A stretch of 64,000 nucleotides of DNA from Russula earlei (lineage: Eukaryota > Basidiomycota > Agaricomycetes > Russulales > Russulaceae): assembly GCA_025769875.1 (NCBI GenBank), contig JAGFNK010000147.1, positions 1 through 64,000 of the forward strand, given 5' to 3'. Both the position numbers and the translations under genes were made by a program. Within the stretch, counting starts at the first letter, position 1, and the number at the start of each line of letters is the position of its first letter. The notes below the pieces were generated by a model that saw only the letters and a list, made by a program, of their open reading frames with translations, did not search any database and had not been told where the DNA came from. Shown piece by piece: positions 54,148 to 64,000 of the stretch.

Positions 54148-56359
54148 ATGGCCCTCCCAACGTACGGTCGCGTGCTTCTCGATACAACCGCAGGCGACAT
54201 CGACATCGAGCTATGGTCTAAAGTGCGTGTATGCGGCTGCGATGTTGCGAGCTCCTCACGTTTGGCCTGCCCCCCGTTAGGAAGCACCGAGAGCATGCCG
54301 GAATTTCATCGCGCTGGCCATGGAAGGTACGCACGCAAGGGGCCAGATCTCTCGTTTGCGCGTGCTCCGATTGATGATTGCTTCGCACACGGTCAATAAA
54401 AACCAAAAAAAAAAAGGCTATTACGACGGCGTCATCTTCCATCGGTCAGTAAACCTCACTCCCCGGATTGCTCTCCGCGTTTACGTTCTTCGGACTCACA
54501 TGACGCCTACCGACCTCTCCCGACCGCCAAAAATAAAATAAATAAAATAAAGGGTGGTCCCCGATTTCCTCGTGCAGACGGGTGACAGGACGGGCACTGG
54601 CTTTGGGGGAGAATCCTTCTTTGGAGGTGCGCGCGCGGCCGCTTGCTTTTCGCTTGCCTCTCCTTTCTCATCAGTTGTGCGTTTTTGGCGGGGCGGCGTG
54701 CGACAAAACAGAGCCGTTCGAGGATGAGGTCCACCCGCGTCTGCGCTTTGCCCATCGCGGGCTCGTCGGGATGGCGAACAATGGCGCGAAGAACTCGAAC
54801 GATTCGCAATTCTTCATCACCCTCGGTGCGCTTGTCCCCTTCTTCCATGCCATTCCCTCCGAGTGTGAACGGGCGTATCTCTTTCAATGGTTTAGACCGC
54901 GCGGATGAGCTTCACGGGAAACACACGTTGTTCGGGCGGTGTGTGGGGGATACAATATACAGTCCGTTCTCATCCGCTTTGTCCGCTGGTCTCTGCCACT
55001 AACTCGTAAATTCAGATGTCATGAAGATTGGGGCGATGGGTGTGTAACATGCAGCTGTGTACGCTTCTCAGTGAGGAACATTGATTCATGTCGTGTTACT
55101 CTAGAACTTGGTGACAATGGGCGACCTCTCTAGTGCGTGTCAAGCTGAAGCTTCTTCCATATACATTGTAACCCTCGAGCTTTGTCTATCATGAAGCCCG
55201 CCCAAGATCAAGAATATCCGGATCATTGATAACCCGTTCGACGACATCGTGCCACGAATAACAGCAGAGGAGAAGCGTGTGCAACAGCGCGCTCGCCAGA
55301 CGGCGATTCGTGAAAGGGAGGAGGCAGCACGTCGAAAAGGAGCTAAAAAGTGTGTGGATTTCCTACCTTGCTGAGAGTTGGGTCATCGTTGAGGGAGCTT
55401 CAGAGACACCAAATTATTGAGTTTCGGTGCAGACGCGGACGAGGAAGAGGGAGACGTCTCGGTGGCCGCAAAAAAGAAGAGCATCGCCCGTCCGGATTGT
55501 AAGTGAGCGGGTGCATGGCAACACAGTTTCTCCTCTGAACCTGTGCTCCTCTGCAGTGATTGAGAACCCCAATCAACCAAGCATGCCAATTCTGGATACA
55601 CTCTCACTGAGGTCGGGAACGGTTGGACGTGGGGAGGCGAAACGAGAATCGGTGAGCTCTCAAACACTGGAGGTCGGTTCGATAAGACGGATTTCAATTA
55701 GGATGCAGCTCCCCTCAAGTCCAGGAGCGAAGACCTATCAAAAATACGGGAGACACATCAGAGAGAAAAGGCTGCCAGCAGGTATGTGTGGCTTAAAGTT
55801 TTTCCTTTGCGATTCTTTAACCGAGAGGGATACGCCATACAGCTCTGCACGACAAACGGAGATTGAGATAATGGAGGCCGAGGTCAAGCGACTCGCGCGG
55901 CGGCGAGACGGCGAGGACAGCGAAGAAGAACGGAACACGAAGAAGGTAAAGAACAAGTCTCAACTGGAGGGAGAGCTGGCCAGGTATGAGAAGAGCCGTG
56001 GTATTCATCGGAAGGGGCAGAGGAAAGATGAGTCAGACGTGCTAGCCGCGTTGGCCGGTTTCAGGAGCAAGTTACAAACATCGGCAGTTGAGAAGGAGGA
56101 CGAAGCGATTGATGTAACAATGGGCGATGCTGAGGCAGAAGTACAAACGATCGAGGTAGAGGCGGGGATAGAAGTGGATAAGGATCGGGGATTCATGGGA
56201 CACATGCTGCAATTCCCGAAGGGTAACGAAGAAGAGGTGCGAAAGGCTGAGCGAGAGTACGAAGTGATCGACCCGCGAACGAGAAGCGCGCAAGCACGGC
56301 AAGACGAACGGGAGCGACGAGCGGCGGCGAAGAGAGGAAAAGGCAGTGGGCGGCGATGA
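54148..56359 (+). CDS. CWC27: spliceosomal cyclophilin Cwc27 (peptidyl-prolyl isomerase)
   Basis: This is a nuclear cyclophilin of the spliceosome. Start 54148 (MALPTYGRVLLDTTAGDIDI). Short exons build the cyclophilin domain: EAPRACRNFIALAMEG, YYDGVIFHR, VPDFLVQTGDRTGTGFGGES, RLRFAHRGLVGMANNGAKNS, NDSQFFITL, DELHGKHTLFG. Then come ELGDNGRPL and IRIIDNPFDDIVPRITAEEK, the block that marks Cwc27. The C-terminal half is charged (EAEVKRLARRRDGEDSEEER), with EKSRGIHRKGQRKDESDVLA and the terminal EYEVIDPRTRSAQARQDER, also typical. At least ten introns of 45-110 nt are needed. UBC6 follows 211 bp downstream in the same direction. Confidence 0.93.
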
Positions 56360-56570
56360 TTACATAATAGAGAGGTGATGATATTTGCGGATGTTTGTGG
56401 ATTGCGATTGCGCAAGCGATTGTGATTGGTCAAAGGCTATGCACGGGGCGCAGCGCATTGGCCACCCACCCACCCGAGACTGAGACGGCCCGTCCGCTTC
56501 GTTGGTATTTCTCATCCCCGACACACTCCATCATCATCCTCTCGCTGTTCCCTCATCCCAACCCATCCTT

Positions 56571-57915
56571 ATGGCCACCAAAGCTGCTTATAAACGCGTG
56601 CGTATTCTTCTCCCCTTTCCGCCCCGACTTGCTCAACCATGTCTAGCTCTCAAAGGAATATGTTGCCATGCAGAAAGAGCCTCCCCCTTTCGTCTGGGCT
56701 GCCCCCGACGAGAAAGACATCCTGACCTGTGCGTCTGATTTCTCGTGCGTCATAAACCTGATACTAATCCTTGTTCCTTCAGGGAATTTTATCATCGTAC
56801 GACCGTTAACCCTCCTGCTGAAGCACGCGCGGCTGACGCAGCCCTCTACCCCCTTGCCAGCATGGCCCACCAGATTCCCCCTACCTAGGCGGCGAGTACC
56901 ATGGTGTGCTTCTGTTCCCGCCAGAATATCCCTTCAAGCCCCCAGGTATCAAGGTCTGTCGCGTTGTCTTGGCGTTTGCACCCCACGTTCATATCAAGCG
57001 CCCGGTAGATGTACACGCCGTCCGGTCGTTTCTATCCTGACAAGAAAATATGCTTTTCCATGTCGGATTTTCACCCCGGTTCTGTACGTTCGTCGCTCCC
57101 CTCGACGCTGATCACGCTGATCTGTCTCTAGTGGAATCCTGCATGGAGCGTTGCCACCATGTAAGTCTTGTCCTTGTCCCTGTCCTTGTCCTTAAACCCA
57201 TCTCCTTGTTTTACCATTTTTATTCCTATGCTGACACCGCATCATTCTCTCCTAGATTGACAGGCCTTGTGTCCTTCATGCTTTCAGACGAGATGACCAC
57301 TGGCTCCGTGACGACTTCGGATACAGAAAAAAGATTGTATGCCAGTCGGAGTCATGCTTGGAATGTGCAGCAGAGGAGGTTCAAGGAAGCTTTTCCTGAG
57401 GTGAGCGACCACACTTTCTGCGTGGTCATGGCTATGCCTCCCCACGCCTCCCCCACCAGTCATCGCCTCGGTATCTATCATGATTGATTGCCGTTGATCT
57501 GGCTGTGGCATCTACCGGTTTATCTTGTTGACCTGTGCAAGGCATTGTTACTAACGGACCTTATCAATTCCAGTACTGCACACCTTCTCGCCGACCCCTA
57601 CCGAACATGGGCGAGAAAGAGCGTGGTCTACCAGACCCAGACACAGCATCATCGACATCAGAGTCCTCTTCTGACTCATGCTTACCCCTCATTCCCACGC
57701 CCAAAGTAGGATTGGGCACTCAACCTCCGACTGCCCTGCCTAAGCCCGCGGGTGTTATACGCCCACGGAAAGGACGTGCTGTCTCCACGACAGGAGCGGG
57801 AGACGGCAGTCGCGGTTGGGCCGCAACGTGGCGACAGGTCGTGTGGGATAAATGGCGTTGGGGCATCCTTATCGCATTGGCTGTGGTCGTTTCTCGCATC
57901 ACAACGAGCACTTGA
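56571..57915 (+). CDS. UBC6: ubiquitin-conjugating enzyme E2 Ubc6, tail-anchored ER protein
   Basis: This is the E2 of ER-associated degradation, tail-anchored in the ER membrane. The start at 56571 (MATKAAYKR) splices to [52 protein letters not shown] and [20 protein letters not shown]. The active-site cysteine is in [14 protein letters not shown], followed by [10 protein letters not shown] and [20 protein letters not shown]. After [11 protein letters not shown] comes a disordered Ser/Pro linker ([16 protein letters not shown]), and the C-terminal membrane span is [18 protein letters not shown]. The spacing of active site, linker and tail anchor fits Ubc6 exactly. About eight introns. Confidence 0.94.
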
Positions 57916-58248
57916 ATGCGTCTCATCCATGATGAACATACCTCGATTGGACCCCATCCCTTTCCTTCGCACGATCGTGACTCGACCATTTACGACACTC
58001 GTTCATGTTTTGTTTTATTTCTCAGGTCACGTCCCCGACCGGTTTACATCTTAATCAGGACGCGATCATCTCCACTCCCTCCTCGATCCCTTCAGTCCCG
58101 GCTCTCTTGCACTTTCTCTTTTTTTCAGCAGGGCTCTCGTTCCTTTATGCTACCAATAAAAAAACTCGTGTACAATGTTATGGAGGTGTTGAAAATTTAA
58201 ATAATTCTCTGCATTTCTTCCAAATATGGTCGAGTTGGTTCATCATTC
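57916..58248. other. convergent 3' intergenic, no gene seen
   Basis: This lies between the stop codons of UBC6 and thymidylate kinase. AATAAA-like signals (58155-58205) may serve either gene as a poly(A) site. Confidence 0.4.
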
Positions 58249-59043
58249 TTAGAACAACGGCGAGACATCGTCGTCTACCCAAAGCCTGCCGATTGGTGCA
58301 TCAATGCCGTGCACATGCGACTCGACGTGCTCCAATATGTCTTGCGCGACGGCTTCACGATCCCGCCCCGCATCGATCGTCACCCACCCACGCGTCTCAC
58401 TTGCCAAACTCTTGAAAAGCGTGCGCACGCGCGCCTGCAACGCCTCCTTCTCATAACGCTCCTCGCCATATCCGCCCTCTCTCCGCGGCCGCCTCCGGGG
58501 CGAGGTCAAGGAAGAGGGTGAGGTCAGGCGCGGGGAGGCCGACGTCGGGCGCGCGGCACCACGCGAGGGGGAGGCCCTTGGCGGCGGAGAAGGCCACGCC
58601 AGAGAACGCGTAGCGGTCGCAGAGCACCGTCGCGCCCGCGGAGAGCCGCGACTCCAGCGACGCGGTGGCTTCCCATCGGTTGGCGGAGAAGAGGAGGTGG
58701 ATCGCGCGGTCGTCCAGGTCGGTCGTGCCGCGAAGGTACGCGTCGATGAGTTGGCCGGTGTCCGTCGTGCGATCTAATTTTGAATATATTTATAGGGTTA
58801 GCTTTGGTTTGGTTTGGTTTTTAGTAGCGAAGGGAGGGGGATTCGTTTCGTTTATTTGCTGGGACGTTCGGGTGGGATGCCTATTTGGGTGCGCGGGGTG
58901 TGGAGAACGTCTCGCTCACCTGGGAATTTACGCCGTTCGACGGACACTCCGCTCGTGGCGAGGCGCGAGGCGAGGAGGTCCGTTTGTGTTGTCTTGCCTG
59001 ACCTATCGAGGCCCTCGACGACGATGAACGCGCCGCGCGCCAT
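58249..59043 (-). CDS. CDC8: thymidylate kinase (dTMP kinase)
   Basis: The enzyme phosphorylates dTMP to dTDP for DNA synthesis. Start 59043: MARGAFIVVEGLDRSGKTTQ contains the P-loop, and the Asp-Arg within it is usual for the family. An intron after RRKFP joins DRTTDTGQLIDAYLRGTTDL, then LFSANRWEATASLESRLSAG, TVLCDRYAFSGVAFSAAKGL with the DRY motif, and PAPDLTLFLDLAPEAAAERG with the lid EERYEKEALQ. It ends GRLWVDDDVSPLF. Length and motif order fit the family. The GC-rich 3' half gives misleading plus-strand frames. The gene converges on UBC6. Confidence 0.94.
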
Positions 59044-62000
59044 GTCACCGTAAGTTGTGGTGGTGAGGTGCAATCGATGATATCGATATCGATGGCATTG
59101 ACATAATGACAGGATCTCGGCTTCCTACTTTCCTAGCAAGTGCTACTTGCGCACAGAAAGCTAGCGCAGGCCTGCGGAAGGAAAATAAAATAAAGTAAAG
59201 GTTGCACCGCCGACGGACACGCTTGTTTACGCAAGCTTAAAAGTTTATTGTGTTCTGGTAGGAGATGGGAGTGGGGCACACCCCGAACCCCTTTGGGCGA
59301 GACCGTTTTCCCTCACTTCCTTCCAACTTGACACGGCCGAGTCGGCTCGCCCGTGTCCTCAGTCCCATGATGATGGATGGTGAGAAAACATCAATGCCGA
59401 TTCCCTGTCGTCGGTCCTGCCTGTCGCTGTCGCGTTCCCATGTGGGCGCTCAGGCTCCATGCTCCGCCCCCTGTCTCTGTCTCATCATCTCTCCCTCCCA
59501 CATGGATACGCACATGTGGACTGTCGGTCGTTCCAGTTGCGGTGGTCCCGCTGCCTGAATCATCGACCGCGTGCTCTACCGTCTAAACAGGCCGCTTTAG
59601 TCATGCTGCGTTCGCACGTCAGGCGGTATCCATATCTATCCATAATTTACGACCAGATGGTGGGCGGTGACTCCGCTCTCCACACACACCCCACCTGGAG
59701 CTTCACGCCTGCCTTTGCCGTTACCCTGTTACAAATCCCTCTACGGTTCGTCGTCAAACAAACTTTTTTTTTTCCCTTACAGTAGGAATGCCATGCGCCC
59801 GTCTCTGGCGACGCGCTGCGCCACCGCCTTGTGGTCCGAGTTCTTTCTCTCCCTCGCTGGCATGACTGTGTGGGATGAGGTCGCGTGCGCTTTCGGTCGG
59901 CACCAGCGCCACTGGCACATTTGGCCTCTTGCGAGCGATGATGATTGGGGGTTTCCCCATCATTCCAGCTCGGAGTACAAAGGTATGCCCAAGACCCTTA
60001 GACCCTTTTCGCATGGCGTTGGAAATATAGCCTTTGACGTCCGTCCCACTTGCCGCCCGAATGAATGCCCCTCGAAAATGGCATTTCGTTTATTTTATTT
60101 TTTTTGCTTGCATTTTTCCACGAGGCACCACGCCCGTGAGTACGGTACCTACCATTCGGCATTCGGCAATATTGCCGTGATGGGGCTGGGATGCTTTCTT
60201 TCATTCCACTGACAACAGCGACCCATGTCCCTCGGCCCGCACTCGCAGCGCTCGCAGGAACCTTACCCTTGGTCCTTCGCACGAGTGATTCCTTGTCCGA
60301 CAGGGGCTTGACTTCGACATATCTTGCAGTCACAAATTCAACTTTCTCGCTCTTCATCACTTCACTTGACAAACGTGGGCGACACTCTAAACGGTGACCC
60401 CCCTGTGTCCCGCTGCGCCCGTCTGTACATCGTTCTCGGCCTAGAATTCATATATGAATATACGACGCCAGTTTTGGAACGCGCCGCCGAACTGGCTTTC
60501 ACCCAAGTTTCCAGACGGCATCCTTTCTGTCTCCTTCACGTCGAGTGCTCACGCCTCCGCGGGAAAGGTTTCTGCAAGCGTACGACATATCTGTGGAGAG
60601 AAGCCTCCCCTGGTCTTGGCTCTTGGTTGGCGACGAGATCGAGGTCGTCGGGATTCGACATGCCACCGTTATGTCCGTTGAATATCGCTAATGGGCGACG
60701 ACTGCACATGCGCTCGTGATGCAGGAACGGCATCTTGGTGGATTCCTCGTCGGCCTTCCATCCACACTTTCGCCGTCATATGGTTTCGTCACATCTCGGC
60801 CCGAACTCTCGCTCATTCGCACTACACTACAGATACCCGGAATACGAAAAAGACGTCGGGACTCTTTCTTTTTTTTTTCACGACATCATTATTATTATCC
60901 CGGAGACCGAAGACACCGAACATCCCATGATCAACTAGTCTATAATTTTAAACAGCCACCCAGGTACCTCAGATGAACCTGGCCGTAGTCTGAATGCGGT
61001 ATCCCTTTTGAGTAGGCAAGACCACGAGCTGCAAACGCGTCGCTGCGTGACATTCTCTCAAAGGTCCTTATGGTACCACCTCTCTTGCATCCCGTCTTGA
61101 CTTGTTCTTCCCGCCCGCCATCGGCACACACGTATCTAATGAAATGCGCACCTGACTCGCGATTTGATTGGTTCTTCACGGCGGTCACAATGCTTCTGAC
61201 GACCCCATTGGCTCACATGGACTCTGGAGGAGACAGTACGGGTTGTGTCGTGTTGAGGTGCAGTAGCCGACTGCCAACTGCTGAAGCTTCCAAGAAGTGA
61301 CTTTCCCCGTTCAGCCACGGCAAGGAGCAGCAAGAACGGCACATTGGAAAAATTTGGCTATTGACATCTCGTGGTTTAATGCTGTGCTTCGTTTTGATCG
61401 TGCCCGGTGCTGAAATGTCGTCGTCCTGAGGTGGGACCTCACCTCGGATTGCGCCCGTTCCAAAAAGGAGAGAAGGTCGATCGATCATCGGTGTCCCTGT
61501 GTTACAGTTACATAGAAGGACGCAACAGCACGACATGAAATGCTAGCAGGCAATCGATGGATGCCACCATTCGCCATCAGGAGTGAGGGATAGGATGTGG
61601 CTGCCAATGGTGGACTCGGAACTTTGAGGGCCTGTCGATGAGACTGCCGTATTTTTTTGTCTTGGAGATGGTGCTTGACACCATATACGAATTCACTGAC
61701 AGACAGAAACATGAAACCATCATGAACCGGATTTCATCAATTTGACAGATTGAGGGATATCAATCCAATCGTGCACACATCTTGCCCAGCTTTTGAGCGC
61801 CGCTCCGTCGAGTTGCTTAATGCTGCTGCTGAGCGCTATACCATATAAGCGCAAGCTCGGCGAAAGAACGTTCTCATGCGATAGGGTCGTGATCATGATG
61901 TAGATGTATGAATGAAACCGTCGTATTTTGATCGAACGCACGTCGGTTGCACCCAAGGCCCGACCGCCAGTGGTTGCCAATGCAAGTATATACAACCAGG

Positions 62001-64000
62001 TTCAGACTTGCGTCAGTCGCGGGCCATATGTAAGTAGAGGTCGATCGATCGCTCGCTCACCCATCACATACCTGGAAACGATTGTTCTCTTGATTGGAGG
62101 ACCCACTGTCAAGTTTACGCCATTCGTCGTCCCGTCCGTCCGTACCGCGAAGGTGCCCCTGAATTGGACTCCATATTACGTGTGGGTGGCGGATCATATC
62201 ATATCGTCGTGTGTGCTTGCGCAAGGGTCCTTGGCTGCACGTTCAAGCTTCACCGTATCCAAGTCCCTCTGATATTGGGAGGAGGGCACTTGGCTCTATC
62301 GTGTTCCGTCGCCCCCCCCTCCCACCGTTAGCTGGCGGAGTTTTTAGCACCCAGGCAGGATTCGCCTTTCTACCCGCTTGCCGTCATGAGTGAAATCAAC
62401 CCTATTTTCTTATATTTTTTTCTCATCGCTGCCAGATTGGCCGCCCGAGCCCTTTGTTGCTCCCACGAAGCGTGACAAATCTGTGACGCGCTTTGGTTTT
62501 GTCTCGACCCGTCGGCAGTCGTTCAAGTTGCCACCCCTCGCTCGCCACACACCCCTCCGAGGGGCGCTTCTCAGTCAGGAGGGGCCGGCGATCCCACCTT
62601 ACTGCCGTCTTTGTCCCAATCTTGCGCCCAAAATCAAACGTTCCCACCAGGAACCTCCAGCTACCCCCCGACAAACTCATCAAATAATCCATGTCCCCAA
62701 ATCGGGGTCTTTTTTTTTTTGCAACCATTTGCACCCGAGTTTGCACCCGAGTTTGATGCCACTCCGCCGAGCCTCCAGCCTTATCTATCGTTGTTGTGCG
62801 CTCTTCTCTCTTTTTTTTTTTTTTTTTTTTTTTTTTCACTGCCGACCGCCGTCCTTACTGTACTGCTTATGAACGGTAACGCTCGTTTTCGTTTACCGCC
62901 GACTGCGGACGTCGGTTCCGAGATTTCCACGGAATAGTGAGCGTCGCAAAAGTTCGCACAGCGCAAAGAAAGGCCTATGACCGGTCCTGATCGTACTGAA
63001 CATATATCCATGGCTGCGCGGGAAGTATCTGTTTTTCCCGTGATCGGCTGACCCCTTCCCTGACTACCGCCTGCCCTGCTGAGTATCAACTTGACATCGT
63101 TTCGAAACCGACGCCTGGCAATTTCCCATGTACTCATTCAGAGACAACATCTGGGAAGCAGGCGCTGTATGTGCGCACCAGGACTTCCTATCTCGTCATA
63201 CCGACCTTACCACTCCTAGCTTAATCTTAGCACCCAGCTCGCTTGCAGTCACTCTCCCCCCCTCTTATAGCCTGGCGGTTTACCCACCAAACTCAGTTCT
63301 TCAAAGCAGTTTCCGGGAAAGGAAGAAGCGAAGGTGCCTAGATGTACACCTAAGCCGATAAGGAAATCCATTCAACGTTCAAGCTTTGCCAGACATCCCC
63401 CGCCCTTGGAATGGGCTGCCCTGTCTGAACCTGACTCTGTTTGTGGCCTATTGCTCTCGTTACCAGCATGCCTCTCGCCATCTTCTCGCGAGGTGCATGG
63501 CGTTAATGAAACTTCGCTCCCTTGGTAAGGAAGTGGAGCGCGTCGATACGGTGAAACGTCGTGAGAAGTCGCCTCATTCAGCTTGCGAAATTGCCACGGG
63601 TGTACTTGACTCCTGTCAAGGGGCATGGCCCGACTGACCCGAATGAGGTGCAGAGAGGCAGGGCACCTCGCGAAATGGGCATGAACCCCTAAGGATAGGA
63701 TTCATTCTTGCGGCGACAGCACATCGACGTCCACGAGACAACTCCACAGGACCCTCATAACTCGACGCAAGGTTGACGATAAGTGACATGTCCCATGTAA
63801 GACATTCTGGGAAATGGCTTTCGCATACGCGCCGCCCATTCTCTCATCATCGCACGTTCCGAACTTGCCCGGAAGTGCTCTTCGTTTTTGGCCATGTCCG
63901 AAAGCTTTCCGTGTCGCACAGCACAATCGTCCGCGAATGGGAGGTGTCGGAGCGAAAGTTCGCATCAGAGGCCATCTTGGAAGATGTCCGGAATAGGCAT
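59044..64000. other. 4.9 kb right flank without a supportable gene
   Basis: Beyond the thymidylate kinase promoter I can find no frame with recognisable domains or a consistent series of splice sites on either strand. CpG is not depleted, so this does not look like the decayed left flank. Minor features are a T26-27 run (about 62811-62836), a direct repeat of GAGTTTGCACCC (62738-62760), and a minus-strand frame at 59998-60372 with the protein-like stretch EFVTARYVEVKPLSDKESLV but no partner exons. It could hold promoter sequence of a gene outside the window, lineage-specific genes, or very divergent relics. Confidence 0.5.
62811..62836. repeat. long poly(T) tract
   Basis: About 26 consecutive T residues. 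This may be the poly(A) tail of an old minus-strand retroposition or simple slippage; no retroposed sequence is recognisable next to it. Confidence 0.8.

Noticed and set aside
1..64000. CRISPR arrays, prokaryotic operons, integrated viral genes or a biosynthetic cluster
   Set aside because: None is visible; gene content is ordinary fungal housekeeping with unrelated neighbours.

Overview
The window is nuclear DNA from a filamentous basidiomycete fungus, most likely an agaricomycete. The genes are intron-rich, with mostly 45-70 nt GT-AG introns. They lie close together on both strands and encode typical fungal housekeeping proteins, including several with fungal or basidiomycete signatures (an Opi1-type regulator, an Fep1/Sre-type double GATA factor, Hse1, Bud20, a Bud6 N-terminal domain, HAUS6 and an Ist2/anoctamin). 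I see no rRNA, tRNA, CRISPR or prokaryotic features. Gene spans below run from start codon to stop codon and include introns. Exon joins were worked out by eye.

Layout. Positions 1-3.4 kb are transposon-derived, AT-rich and poor in CpG, with a candidate solo LTR, a 406-bp foldback element and a broken 5' piece of a GH72 beta-glucanosyltransferase gene. From 3.7 to 59.0 kb there are 24 genes: PIF1 helicase (-), mS29/DAP3 (+), kinesin-14 (+), APN2 (-), BUD20 (+), eL33 (-), ARG7/ArgJ (+), a membrane-anchored Q-rich protein (-), a Ser-rich protein (-), anoctamin (+), HSE1 (-), MMS2 (+), OPI1 (-), iron GATA factor (-), HAUS6 (-), an unknown (-), eL37 (-), VPS9-domain Rab GEF (-), an unknown (+), a Bud6-N protein (+), an NTF2-like protein (+), CWC27 (+), UBC6 (+) and thymidylate kinase (-). 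From 59.0 to 64.0 kb I find no supportable gene.

The genes do not form one pathway. Some small themes appear. PIF1 and mS29, which can both act in mitochondria, share a 123-bp divergent promoter. APN2, MMS2 and PIF1 act in DNA repair or replication. Kinesin-14 and HAUS6 act on the spindle. HSE1, the VPS9 protein, UBC6 and anoctamin act at endosome or ER membranes. OPI1 and the GATA factor are regulators of lipid and iron metabolism.

The most useful observations are: the GH72 relic cut by the foldback element; three tiny exons (3, 7 and 16 nt) at the start of eL37; two GC-AG introns within 200 bp of PIF1; two PCNA-binding motifs plus a SUMO-interacting motif in APN2; an ATCAGATAA site upstream of the iron GATA factor; a CACAGCCA element 71-74 bp upstream of both ribosomal protein genes; recurrent CACGTG boxes about 60-70 bp upstream of start codons; and apparent single-base frameshifts in six genes, which point to assembly errors more than to gene death. 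I did not find a convincing new multi-gene system.
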